Shown one piece after another: positions 38,847 to 49,659 of a stretch of 64,000 bases of DNA. The stretch is from assembly GCA_010909165.1 (NCBI GenBank), contig VJWM01000106.1, positions 186,001-250,000 of the forward strand. The letters run 5' to 3'. Position numbers and translations under genes: made by a program. The notes under the pieces were generated by a model that was not told where the DNA came from, made no database searches, and saw nothing but the letters and a program-made list of their open reading frames with translations. Source of the stretch: Anthoceros angustus (lineage: Eukaryota > Streptophyta > Anthocerotopsida > Anthocerotales > Anthocerotaceae). Numbering within the stretch: position 1 is the first letter of the stretch; each line of letters begins with the position of its first letter.

Positions 38847-41540
38847 ATGGGCACCGTCCGTGGCGTAATCAGCCCAGCTGGGTTTAAGCAGGGCGCAGTA
38901 GGTTCGTCGTATGCTCCTAGGAATCATGGTTGCCCCGCACGCAGGGCAACAGCTTTTCTGGACCCAGCACAAGAAGATTGGTGGGATAACAGGTGCTGGA
39001 GGAAGGGGTCCTGGCAGCTGGCTGCTCTGGAAACACAGGTGGGTCGTGGTGCCCCTACGTCCAACTGTAGGATCCGGGATCATCGTGGCCTTCCTGGGCC
39101 TGCGGGATACGATTGGGGCGTGAATGCTGACACTGTGAGCGAGCTATGTGATCAGGAGCATCTCACGGAGGCTGTGGAGGCTTTGGGAATTCTGGTGCAA
39201 ACAGACTGTTACATATCTACATCTTTCCTTTATGATGTCCTGAAAAAATGTGTGGTGAAGAAGGACCTTATTCTGGGTCGCCGTGTGCATGCTTTCACGG
39301 TGCGAAAGGGGTATGGGTCAGATACGTTCTTGAGCAACCACATTCTGCGGATGTACGCTTCTCATGGCAGGTTACAAGAAGCGATGGATGTGCTCACCGT
39401 GGTGGGCAAACCAGATGCCTTCATGTGGTCGTCCATAATTTCTGCCCATGTGAAACACGGCCGAGACAAGGAAGCCATAGAACTGTATCATGGGATGCGA
39501 CGGTCCAGTGTGAAGCCAGATGGGCATTTGTTTGTGGCAGCTCTTCAGGCTTGTGCAAGGGGAGCAGACCTGGAAACTGGGAAGCAGGTGCATGACGACG
39601 TTCTGGCCAGTGGGGTTGAGCCTGATCTGTTTGTTTGTAATGGCTTGGTGGACATGTATGCAAAGTGTGGCAGGTTGGAAGATGCTCGAAGGGTGTTTGA
39701 TGGACTGGGTCATAAAGACGTGGTGACATGGACAGCTTTGATAGCAGGATATACCCAGCAGGGAATGGGTCAGGAAGCCCTTGAGCTTTACAGTGCTATG
39801 CAAGAAGAGAGCATAGCTGCACCCAATTCTGTGACATTCGTGTGCCTCCTGCAGGCGTGTGCATATGTAGGCGCTACAGCTTTAGAGAAAGGGAAGGAGC
39901 TTCATGCACAAATCAGAGAACGGCGTCTTCAGGCGGATGCGGTGGTAGGTTGCAGCTTGGTAGACATGTATGCAAAATGCGGTAGCTTGGAAGATGCTCG
40001 AAGAGTGTTTGACGGACTTTGTCAAAAGGATGTGGTGACATGGACAGCCCTGATAGTAGGATATTCCCAGGAGGGCAGGGGGCAGGAAGCCCTTCACATT
40101 TACAGTGCTATGCAGGAATGCTGCATCACTTCACCCGATTCTGTGACATTTGCGTCCCTCCTCCAGGCATGTGCAAGTGTTGGTACCCTGGCCTTGGAGA
40201 AGGGAAAGAAGCTCCATGCGCAGATACGAGAACAAGGACATCCTCTTGATGTTGTTGTGGGCTGTAGCCTGGTGAACATGTATGCAAAGTGTGGCAGCTT
40301 AGAGGATTCTCGGGCCGTGTTCAATGGACTTGGTGAAAAGAACGTTGCTACATGGACTGCTCTCATAGCAGGATATGCCGAGCAGGGCATGGGCCAGGAA
40401 GCTCTGCGACTTCACTGTGCAATGCAAGAAGACGGCATGGCAGCACCCAATGCTGTGACATTGGCCTGCCTCCTGCAGGCATGTGCAAGTGTGGGCACTC
40501 CGGCCTTGGAGAAGGGGAAGCAGCTTCATGCAGAGATTGGACAACGAGGGCTTCAGGCTGATGTCCTTGTATCCAACAGCCTGGTCCACATGTATGCAAA
40601 GTGTGGCAGCCTGGTAGACGCTCGTAGACTGTTTGACCTGCTCCCTAAAAAGGATGTGGTAACATGGACCTCTCTGATAGCAGGATACTCCCAGCAGGAC
40701 ATGGGTCAGGAAGCCCTCCATCTCTACAAGACTATGGAAAAAGAAGGCATTCTTGCAGCTGATGCCGTGACCTTTGTGTGTCTCCTGCAGGCCTGCGCAA
40801 ATGTGGCAGCTTTGCATCTGGGAAGACAGCTCCATGCTCAGATTCAAGAACTGGGGCTTCTCTCTGACATGAACGTAGGCAACAGTTTGCTAAACATGTA
40901 TGCAAAGTCAGGGAGCATGGCGGACGCAGAGCAGGTGTTTGCAGCATTGCCTGAACGAGACCACGTTGCCTGGAACACTCTGATTGCAGGCTACACCCGG
41001 CAAGGAGACAGTGAATCCGTCTTCCACTTGTTCCACAGAATGCAAGAGGATGGCAAACAGCCAGCCAGCATGACATTCATCTGTGTACTAACAGCGTGCA
41101 GTCATGCAGGTCTAGTAAACAAGGGGCGGGAGTACTTCTGGGCTATGAGCAGACAGTATGGCATCACTCCCACGACAGAGCACTACACATGCATGGTAGA
41201 TCTCCTGGGTCGTGCTGGCCATCTAACCGAGGCACTAGCTTTACTCAGGACAATGCCTGCACTCCCTGACGCTGTAGTCTGGCACACTCTATTAGCTGCA
41301 TGTCGAAAGTGGAACAACGTGCAAATTGGTCGTCATGCTTTCGATGAAGCAGTGAAGCTGGACAAGGGAGATGCCGCAGCATACGTGTTGATGTCAAACG
41401 TGTATACGGGTGCCCACATGTGGAAGCAGGCACAGGAGCTGCAAGCCAAGAGGAAAGCTGTCAGGGCATGGAAGCTGCCAGGCCAGAGCTGGTGGACAGA
41501 CATGGACGGACTGGTGCATAGTTTCTTCTCTTGCACATAG
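38847..41540 (+). CDS. PLS-class PPR protein (PPR-C), 897 aa, paralogue of PPR-A
   Basis: An intronless 897-aa frame. After a divergent N-terminus it matches PPR-A from TVSELCDQEHLTEAVEALGI onwards. The array has six S motifs (MYASHGRLQEA, then MYAKCGRLEDA, SLEDA, SLEDS, SLVDA, MYAKSGSMADA), one triplet fewer than PPR-A. E motifs follow, and the E+ segment QSWWTDMDGLVHSFFSCT stops abruptly. PPR-A continues FLVGSNEHSE at this point, so the last residues here are probably altered by a small indel. No DYW domain. The role is organelle RNA recognition. The N-terminal 80 residues may be partly non-coding; the start could instead lie nearer the conserved part. Confidence 0.9.
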   Translation: MGTVRGVISPAGFKQGAVGSSYAPRNHGCPARRATAFLDPAQEDWWDNRCWRKGSWQLAALETQVGRGAPTSNCRIRDHRGLPGPAGYDWGVNADTVSELCDQEHLTEAVEALGILVQTDCYISTSFLYDVLKKCVVKKDLILGRRVHAFTVRKGYGSDTFLSNHILRMYASHGRLQEAMDVLTVVGKPDAFMWSSIISAHVKHGRDKEAIELYHGMRRSSVKPDGHLFVAALQACARGADLETGKQVHDDVLASGVEPDLFVCNGLVDMYAKCGRLEDARRVFDGLGHKDVVTWTALIAGYTQQGMGQEALELYSAMQEESIAAPNSVTFVCLLQACAYVGATALEKGKELHAQIRERRLQADAVVGCSLVDMYAKCGSLEDARRVFDGLCQKDVVTWTALIVGYSQEGRGQEALHIYSAMQECCITSPDSVTFASLLQACASVGTLALEKGKKLHAQIREQGHPLDVVVGCSLVNMYAKCGSLEDSRAVFNGLGEKNVATWTALIAGYAEQGMGQEALRLHCAMQEDGMAAPNAVTLACLLQACASVGTPALEKGKQLHAEIGQRGLQADVLVSNSLVHMYAKCGSLVDARRLFDLLPKKDVVTWTSLIAGYSQQDMGQEALHLYKTMEKEGILAADAVTFVCLLQACANVAALHLGRQLHAQIQELGLLSDMNVGNSLLNMYAKSGSMADAEQVFAALPERDHVAWNTLIAGYTRQGDSESVFHLFHRMQEDGKQPASMTFICVLTACSHAGLVNKGREYFWAMSRQYGITPTTEHYTCMVDLLGRAGHLTEALALLRTMPALPDAVVWHTLLAACRKWNNVQIGRHAFDEAVKLDKGDAAAYVLMSNVYTGAHMWKQAQELQAKRKAVRAWKLPGQSWWTDMDGLVHSFFSCT

Positions 41541-42366
41541 GACTCGTCATCGAACACATGTAATGATGGAATTCGAATTTCTCTGGAAAAAACTGGCACG
41601 CTACATTACATTTCTCTCCAAACAACAAGAATGATCTTTGCATTCAATCAAAGATTGTCCAGCTGCTTGAACGGATTGTTCTAGCATCTGATCTACATTT
41701 CCCCGGGAAGAAATGGTATGTTACATCCTCTCCAACCAACAACAATCTGGCGAATTTTGCATTCAATCAAAGTGATCCGGACTAACCTAACGTGTCACAC
41801 ATCCCTCTCCAACCAACAAGAATCTCGTGTCATTGCTTTGCATCAATCACTCGGCCGCAAGAATCGTGGTCCGGGAAATCAGGCTATGGAGTTCTCGTCG
41901 AGGAATCCTCGGTCGGAGGCGTTGATCTGATTGCCGGATAGCAGCCTCGTAGCCTCCGCATGGTACTGGCATAACTCTGAGAAATCGCTGCTCTAAAAGG
42001 GTGGAGCTGCTGACATTGTAATAGGAACAGGATTCTGGTGCCGATGACATCCACGAGGTATCACTAATTTGTTCTGAAACGCCACTTGCACGCCAACCTC
42101 AAACACCTTGCCATCAGAGGAGGTTTCTCATTTGGCATTCGCAATTCAGATACAAGCTTGCAAGGGAAGCTACCTGAATACGAAAATCCTATCTTCAACT
42201 GCTGTCCTCGTACTTGGACAGAAAGAGAAGGAAGATAATCTAACTGTAATTGTGCTTGGAGGCTAACATTGGAGTAGCCTGATGAGGTCTTGTACTTTAC
42301 AGGTGTCGAGGGAGATGCACCCCGCAGTGTGTTGGGAATCGGATTGGAGAGAAAGGAATGTAAGAT
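41541..42366. repeat. Convergent spacer with three degenerate copies of a 40-50-bp motif
   Basis: The motif CTCTCCAACCAACAAGAATC followed by TTTGCATTCAATCAAAG occurs near 41612, 41729 and 41809 with variation. The rest of the spacer between the 3' ends of PPR-C and PGK has no recognisable gene. Confidence 0.5.
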
Positions 42367-44371
42367 TTACGCGTGGATGCGTACGTCATCCAGAACGGTT
42401 ACGCCAGGAAGGACCTTGCCTTCCAAGAGCTCCAGGCTAGCGCCGCCACCTGTTGAGATGTGGCTCATCTTTGCTGCCACACCTGCTTGTTCCACTGCTG
42501 CCACAGAGTCCCCTCCGCCGATGATGGTTATGGAGCCCTTCTCCGACAAGTCTGCAAGTGTGCTTGCAATGGCATATGTTCCCTTGCTGAACTTGTCGAA
42601 CTCGAACACTCCCATCGGCCCGTTCCACAACACCATCTGCAGAAGCGCGCGTTGTGAAGAGAATTAGTCTCTCAGACCCGACACAACTGCGCTTCACTTC
42701 CTGGGGCCCTGCTAAACCAATATACCTTCGCAGTTTGGAGAACTGACTGAAACTGTTTGATGGATTCCGGTCCAATATCCAAGCCCATCCATCCTGCACA
42801 GAAGTGTGTGGTTTCAAGCAGCACGTCCAGGTGCGTACAAATGGCCATTTTTGGAGCCTGCAGATGATCGATCACAGATACACATCATTGACCTGGGCTG
42901 TGTACTCACCGTCAGGGATGTTGTAGGACTTGCATAGTTGGGTCTCAGCATCCGCAGAGAACCTGTTGGCGGCAACGATGTCGCATGGAAGAACGAGCTC
43001 CACGCCCTTCTGCTCGGCCAATGCGGACAAGTGTTGAGCCAGTCCCAGCTTGTCCTCCTCCACCAAGGATGAGCCAACGTCATAGCCCTTAGCCTTGAAG
43101 AAGGTGAACACCATGCCTCCGCCCAGAACCACTTTGTCGCACTTTTTCATCAAAGATTCGATCACTGTTATTTTGGATGATATCTTGCTGCCTCCAACCT
43201 GCATGCATCCCAAACACTCCGCCCAAGGCAATCAATCAGATGAGTAAGGAAGCCACTCCAAGTCCACTTCAGAAGCCAAACACGAAATTCAGCCATTACA
43301 GCATGACTTACAATGGCCACAAACGGGTGTGGAGGATTCTGAATGGCAGCAGAGAGATAACTCAGCTCCTTCTCCAGAAGAAACCCAGCAACCCTTGCGC
43401 TGACATAAGTCGTAATCCCCGACGTAGACGCATGAGCTCGATGGGCAGTGCCGAACGCGTCACTGACATAGAAATCGATCCCGGTTGCCAGCTGCTTAGA
43501 GAACTCTATGTCATTGGCCTCCTCCTCCTTGTGGAACCGAAGATTCTCCAACAACAGCACTTCTCCAGGCTGCCCAGCACAGGCAATGCATGCATTCATC
43601 AAATTCCCCTCCCAGGCCACACATCTACCAATAACCATTAAACTCACAGCAGCCAGAGCTTCCGCTTACTTGCAACGCTCCAATCTGCTTTGCCACCTGG
43701 GGCCCGACACAGTCACTGGCAAACTGCACCTCCTTCTTGAGCAAGTCCGACAGCCTGCCCGCCACAGGCTTCAAGCTGAACTTCTCCTGCGGCCCGTTCT
43801 TGGGCCTCCCCAAGTGGGACGCCAACACAACCCTGGCGCCGGCATCCACAAGGTAGCGGATGGTGGGCAGCGAGGCCCGGACCCGGGTATCGTCAGTGAT
43901 GCTCCGCTCGTCGTCCAGGGGCACATTGAAATCCACCCGGACGAAGACGGCCCTCCCCTGCAGCTCCTGCACCGGAATGTCCCGCACCGACTGCTTGCCG
44001 TAAGACGCCGCGGCAGCAGGCCGCTGCACGTCGCTGGGGCCGTCCTCCTCGCCCGGTAACCTGGACGTGGGGCTCAGCTCCGGGTCCGCCACATTGCGCT
44101 CTTGCTTCGACGAGATCTCGGCTCTGGGACTGGGCGTGCACCTGGCGGGTGCCCTCGCTGGCGCAGTCCCGGCTGGAAACCCAGCTGCTGGCCTCGCTGA
44201 CCCTGTGCATTTCAAGCTCCGAGCCAGAAACCGTGGGACGGTGAAGACATTCTGCGGCTTCCTGTTGCTACTGCTGCTGCTGCTGCTGCTGTGGGCAGTG
44301 CTGACACAGACGTGGGCTTGGCTGCCAAATGCCGCCCTGGATGTGATGCTCACCTTCATTGCAACAGCCAT
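42367..44371 (-). CDS. PGK: Phosphoglycerate kinase, plastid-targeted, 5 exons
   Basis: Exons 5' to 3': 43670-44371, 43312-43569, 42910-43198, 42726-42793, 42367-42636; phases agree, 528 aa. PGK interconverts 3-phosphoglycerate plus ATP and 1,3-bisphosphoglycerate; the plastid form works in the Calvin cycle. Core motifs: [20 protein letters not shown] (substrate loop), [112 protein letters not shown] and [14 protein letters not shown]. The N-terminal extension starts [20 protein letters not shown], has a poly-Ser run from a CTG/CAG-type repeat and is typical of a transit peptide. At roughly 120 residues before the core it is longer than usual for plastid PGK. ATG 44371 is the first in frame. 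Confidence 0.96.
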
Positions 44372-45046
44372 TTTGGCAGAGCAGATTTTGCGAAATGCAA
44401 TTCCCCCGACTTGCCTTCATAGCCTGCCACCAGCGAGTCGCGAGCAAGCCGGCCTCCAACATGCAAGCAAGACGGGCGCCCTGGCACCTGGCATCTTCCA
44501 CGGCAGCCACTTGGACTTGGAGTATGCGGAGTTCGACGTGCATTCTTCATATATCATAGCTCAGCCTTCGAATACTCCTAACTTTGTGACATACCGTGTA
44601 GAAAGTTTATGTTGCGTAGGGAATTGGTTCCTAATATTAGTGGGATACTTCATATACACGTTTATTTATAGATAAATTTATATTAATGTTTTAGAATAAT
44701 TGGATATTATTTTTAGAAATTTTACCATGATCATGTTCTCCTGTTCTTGTGGGTCAAGAGAAATTCTCGAAACATGAACTGTGAACAAGTTTGCCATTGC
44801 ATGTCTAACGCCGTACGTGCGGAAGACTCTAAACAGAAACGCTTTATTAGTTATGTATTTCTCCTTGTGATTCGAGATATTCAAGGGGATTTTATCGGAT
44901 GAAAGAAGATGAGATCGACAAATAAAACTAGACAATAAATTTAAATTATTATTAATTTATTAAAACAGGTCTCTTTACCCCAGTTTCTAATGATGTTAAG
45001 TAGGATGATTTATTGAGGTGAAAGAACGATGGAAAGAGACCATCTA
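44372..45046. other. PGK upstream region grading into AT-rich DNA
   Basis: Bases 44372 to about 44600 are the likely PGK promoter and 5' UTR. AT-rich DNA without recognisable coding sequence follows. Confidence 0.4.
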
Positions 45047-45108
45047 GGAGGGGACAACAAATGGGGACCTGGGGGTCGGAGGGGACAACAAATGGGGACC
45101 TGGGGGTC
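45047..45108. repeat. Perfect 31-bp tandem duplication
   Basis: The unit GGAGGGGACAACAAATGGGG followed by ACCTGGGGGTC occurs at 45047-45077 and 45078-45108 with no mismatch. Confidence 0.9.
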
Positions 45109-45615
45109 GGAGTGAAGAGGAGCAACTGAGCTCCCTACCTAAAGTACAATTTCTCACTTAGACGAGTATTAACTTTATTCAAGATTGGTGTAATAATGGT
45201 CATACTTTTATGCTATATACCCTAATCTTCATCCAGTTATTGTTGTGGCTCCATTTGCAACGAGAGCGCTGCCACTCTCTATCTCTTCACTGCAACAGTG
45301 GACATTCGGTAGTTTATTCAAACTTATTTGGATTAACACTAGCTAGCTTAGCATTTTGAATTTAACTTGACTTATGTTTTTTAACCTCAATATTTGTATA
45401 TAGTATATCAATGTAATCCTAATTTGACAGAAATTATTATATGTTCAACTAAGCATGAGATGACGTTATCACATTTGCAGCACTTGTCATCAATTGTGCA
45501 CACATGTATTTTAATGTGATTGTCGAGGCTGTTAATTGACATGTTCTTTAAATCTGCTGGTGAGATTGTTGGGGCATTTATTTTTTGCATTCCATCTTTT
45601 ACACTTTCTAAGAAA

Positions 45616-46197
45616 TCATTTTTCAAATGTCCTTTGGACTTTGCATGTTTGATCTACCAATTTTAGCTCTGTAGGTGAGATAATTGCTCTATTCGTTTTC
45701 AAAGAATAGTGATAGTTGTGTTTGTAGTTGCAAGCTTGAGGATCTTTGCAAAGTCCATTCACAAAGTCTTGACATAACGGCGCATCATCACTAGTTTTAA
45801 TATGCCTATATGGACATCTTTCTTTCGTGCAAAGTCCATGATCAAGGAAATATTTGCAATCTGGCATCCTTCCCGCTATCACTTGATGAAGTAGCTGACA
45901 ATTCTCATCTATGCACCTATTATTTATATACCTATGACATAAAGAGACTTTTTCTTGGGCATGGATGTAAGCACACATTTTTCCTTTTGGACAAAAACCG
46001 AATCTCATAAAGACCTTGCAATCTTTGTCTTTTGATTTCAAAAGACTTATGTTTTCCCTTACTGAATGTTCTTGTAAAAAATATTTATTTTCTCTAAGAT
46101 TAACAACCTTGTCAGGTCTCTGAATGTTGGCATAGATTTCGAACCATGTTTGTAAATTAGGCCAACGTCTTCTGTGCTTGTATTTGAGTGTCCTCAT
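45616..46197 (-). CDS. CCCH-type zinc-finger ORF (ZC3H3/C3H7-like), possibly a fragment
   Basis: A 193-aa frame with four CCCH fingers: CKVFMRFGFCPKGKMC..IH, LCHRYINNRCIDENCQLLH, CKYFLDHGLCTKERCPYRH and LCQDFVNGLCKDPQACNYKH. The order, spacing and AGRMPDCKYFL link resemble the ZC3H3/plant C3H7 group, which binds RNA in nuclear mRNA 3'-end formation. It lacks the long N-terminal region of that family. After the stop, a +1 frame continues open to about 45408 (LKNDFLESVKDGMQK...SPADLKN), which hints at a frameshift or a missed intron. The locus is AT-rich and surrounded by gene debris, so it may be a retained functional short gene or a decaying copy. ATG 46197 is the first Met. Confidence 0.55.
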   Translation of the reverse strand: MRTLKYKHRRRWPNLQTWFEIYANIQRPDKVVNLRENKYFLQEHSVRENISLLKSKDKDCKVFMRFGFCPKGKMCAYIHAQEKVSLCHRYINNRCIDENCQLLHQVIAGRMPDCKYFLDHGLCTKERCPYRHIKTSDDAPLCQDFVNGLCKDPQACNYKHNYHYSLKTNRAIISPTELKLVDQTCKVQRTFEK

Positions 46198-46979
46198 AGC
46201 AGTGTCCTAGTGTGACCACAATAATAAAGGCTATTTCGCTTAGTTAGGAAATACTCTGAACTCACCTGATATGTATAAAAACGAGCTTGCCTTTAAATAG
46301 GAATAAGGTGCGAGGCATATATGTTTGCCTTATATTATGTGGAACAAGATAATGGAACAAAAATAGTGGATATTATCTCCGTCCACGCTGAAATTCTCAA
46401 AAATGATATGCTTGAAAATTATGTGCGTCTAGTTTTTATATATATATTTACATATATGTATATATATTTAAATACTTAGTTTAATTTTAATTTTACTTTG
46501 CCTTATGGCTTGCACTTGAAGACAAAAAATCCAATATGTACAAAAGAAGCTAGTAGCACAACAAAAGCTTAAACAAGAGTTGTGAGCACTAGACAAGGTG
46601 CAATCTAGTACACGCATAACAAGGTAACAGGGCATAACTCTAGAGCCCTTATGTAGGAATAAGGTGATCCGTTCTAATAAGGTGGTTACCAATTTGATAA
46701 TATAGTATTACATACTTGCACCACTAATCCGTTTATAGTATAACGATTCTACACCACTAGACCCTAAGATACTTTTTATTGTACACTTGCACACTGAGGT
46801 TGTTATCCTGCTAACTTATCTAGAACAATCTTATTTACACCTGCAATTCACAACACTTCAATTCAACTCGAGTTACCATTTGTGCCACCGTATTGGCAGT
46901 TTGGCACTATTTCCTCACGATAATCCATCCATACATTTTTTTTGGGTAAGGTAACTATACGTGTCTTCCTCTGTGCATA
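46198..46979. other. AT-rich stretch, no gene recognised
   Basis: This contains a TATATA-rich run (46430-46470) and no protein similarity that I can recognise. Confidence 0.4.
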
Positions 46980-47125
46980 GGAGAGAGTCATGTTACACAA
47001 GTGAAAGCTGAATTTATTAGTAAACAAATGAAGGACGTGAAGCCTTGGGACGAAGAGACGGACATGGTACAATTGGAAGAACATGTTCGTAGGGTCCAAA
47101 TACCTGGTCTTTGGTGGGGTGCCTG
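46980..47125 (+). pseudogene. Fragment of elongation factor 1B beta/delta (guanine-exchange domain start)
   Basis: The + frame reads [20 protein letters not shown] then [20 protein letters not shown] followed by AC. This is the start of the eEF1B beta/delta nucleotide-exchange domain (family pattern VKPWDDETDM..LE..VR..QM.GL.WGASK). A GTAAGT donor-like site follows at about 47125, and an AG (CATAG) precedes the coding stretch, so it looks like one internal exon. No neighbouring exons were found. It is probably an orphan exon or pseudogene piece. Confidence 0.65.
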
Positions 47126-47129
47126 TAAG

Positions 47130-48240
47130 TATAAATCACAACTAAATTTTTAGCTCATCATATTTCGGTGTCTAATAATAATTCTCCTTCCAATCTTTAG
47201 TCATATTTCTGATTTTCTTGCTGGGTTTGCAACACTCAATACAAGTCTGTCGGTATAATAAAAATTTTTATATTTGAATCAATATATTTTTCTTCTAGAA
47301 TTTTGTGCTAATAATTGATGTAACAGAAAAGTATGAAATTTACCCATGTAGAACATGATGAATTTGCCAAAAACTTAACCCAAGAATACCAAAACGGCTC
47401 AAACCCTTGTAAAGGATGGTAGAGATTAAAGATCTTTACAATATTTTTGAAGAGACCTCAAGCCCGGTAAAAAAGAGCATCCAAACCGGAGACCTTAAGG
47501 TTAAAAACAGAGCAACCAAGCTCCAGTGGCTCGAGTCAGCTAAAGCGCCTACGATGTGAAAAGTTGGGAGATTGCCTACATACCACCAACCTCGGTGGTA
47601 TGAAGATGCATCTCCCGCAGGTATGTACATATAAAGCGGTTTCACTTGTGTGGAACACCGGCATCTCGAATCCCGAAACACCGCCAAACTCTAGAATTGG
47701 AAGACTCTTTTAGACTTCATTTCATGGAGAGACTCCTCCAACTGCAGCTCGGTCCTGAGGCCCAGACAAGGCCACGGCCATGGCAACATCCTACCTCACC
47801 CAAATTTGTAACTTGAGAAGCTCGTTTGGATCGATTGAAATGGATTCACCAGCGTGCTTTGCAGCTCAATGTGCTGCCTCGGGGAACGAGGATTCGAAAT
47901 TTACAGCGCTTTGGGTTCCAGTTGGCAGCTGCAGAGGCAGAGGCCGAGGCATTGGGGGAAGAACTGTGGGTGTGGAGGTGTTCATCAGGGCCTCCCCAGT
48001 TGTGACCGCGCTGAGAACGCGTTGCGCCTCTCCACACTGCGCTTAGCGGACACGGCACTCGATTTCGGGATGGGAATCCACGCGGATAGGGTTTGCCTTG
48101 CATTTTGCAGGCTCCAGGGCATTCCTGTCCGAAAATGAGTGGAAAGCATGAAGGCTTTCGGGGGTTGGAGAGTGGAGACTCTGGCCAGAGGAGCTGCCCG
48201 AGACTCTGCTGGCTAGCGTCTTGAAGTCGGTTGTTATTCC
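47130..48240. other. Intergenic stretch before the F-box locus
   Basis: An AT-rich first half. A minus-strand 83-codon frame at 47436-47687 (PLYMYIPAGDASSYHRGWWY) has no family I recognise. Nothing else is supported. Confidence 0.4.
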
Positions 48241-48272
48241 GGATTTCCTTGACAGATGAGCTGAAATAGCGT

Positions 48273-49658
48273 GTGATGCGATTCGAGATATTGCGGATAG
48301 AGGATCTGCCCGGACTGCGCCATGCGCATGTGCGATCCGAGGGATGTCGGATAGGGGAGCTGACCGAGGATGTGATGCCATCCGGGAGATGGCGGACCAA
48401 GGAGCTGCCCGAGGATCTGCTGGTCCAGGAGAACGTCTTAGCTCCGTTACCGGCCACACAGGAGCTGCCAGAGAATGGGGTGGAAATCGTGTTCGGACAG
48501 CTTCCCGCACTGCGTCTGGCACAGGTGCGATCCGGGAGATCCCCGATGGAGGAGCTGCCGGACGATCTGCTGGAGCATATCTTCGCTAGGTTAACGGCCG
48601 TGTGCCTGGCACGGCTGCGATCAGTGTGCAGGGCGTCGAACAAATGTGTCACTTCTCATGCTGTGGCCGGTCCACAGAAGCCCTGGTTGCTCTTCTGCCG
48701 CACGATGCCTCGCTAGGAATCGCACTCGGCGTCTGTCCGCCTCCGCCGCAACAGCGGCTTCCGCAAGAGAGTCATGTTCCGCGCCTTGGACCCGGTTTCT
48801 TCCCGGTGGTACAAGATGTGGCTTCCCATGGCCGGATGCGGCCAGGTGGAGCTGGGCAAAGGCGGAGGTTGCTCGGCTCTGGTGCTGCTGCGGGAGCGGT
48901 CCTGGAAGGAGTCACATTGGCACTACTGGGTGGGCAATCCCTTACGCGGCGGGCGCTGGGAAACCTGAGAAACCTGGCTCCCGCATCACCTGATCGTGGA
49001 CGACCTCACCAAGGGTTTCAAAATCCTTCGCTTCCGTTTACGAGCTGACTATTATACGGCGTCCATCTATGATTCTGGTGAGCGCCGGTGGAGGAAGGGG
49101 CATGGACAGTGGTTCTTGGTGGCTGGGGACCTTCACCTGGCAGGTTGTACCACGTCCAAAGACGTAGTCCACTGGATGTTCAAAGGCGAAGACTGCAGGC
49201 TTGTGGACACTTTGGGCTACGTGGAGGAGCAGGATCGGTTTCAGAAATTGTATCATGGTTTCTTGAGCCCATGGGTGACTTCCAGGCGACTGCCTTCCTC
49301 TTTGTAGACAGCACGGTGGACGACAATGTGGTGGACGACACTGTGGACTGACGTCACAGAGCTCCTGCGCTTCTTGAATTCAGAGATTGCGACGAGTGGG
49401 GGCATCGTCAGGAGTGGGAATTTCATCTTTGCCAGGCTTTCGCAGGGCAAGGATGCGACTGACGTCCACGAATCCAGACTCATGCCAGAACCCGTGATCG
49501 ACTTCGATCCTGAGCGCCTCCAAATTGCAGGGAGTTTGGGCATGTTGGACCCACGTAAGCTCTGTATTTTGATATATGATTTGGATGTAAGCACGAGAGC
49601 GGGAATAGGTGCCCGGACGTACTACGCACTCGGAGGAAGAGCCGTATCAACCGCGTGA
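48273..49658 (+). pseudogene. F-box protein gene with three in-frame stop codons
   Basis: One frame from 48273 to 49658 stays protein-like and is broken only by TAG 48714-48716, TGA 48966-48968 and TAG 49305-49307, with no frameshift. The best F-box starts at ATG 48546: MEELPDDLLEHIFARLTAVC then LARLRSVCRASNKC. After the first stop the frame continues RVMFRALDPVSSRWYKMWLP, a kelch/F-box-associated-like segment. After the second comes KGFKILRFRLRADYYTASIY, and after the third LLRFLNSEIATSGGIVRSG. F-box proteins are SCF ubiquitin-ligase adaptors. Each stop is one C-to-T change from a Gln or Arg codon. Upstream of 48546 are degenerate repeats of the F-box helix (ELPEDLLVQENVL, ELPENGVEIVFGQLPALRLA). 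Most likely a young pseudogene. Confidence 0.7.
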
Positions 49659-49659
49659 G

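Noticed and set aside
47780-48046. 88-codon + strand frame before the F-box locus
   Set aside because: No recognisable motif and not in frame with the F-box segment; likely chance.
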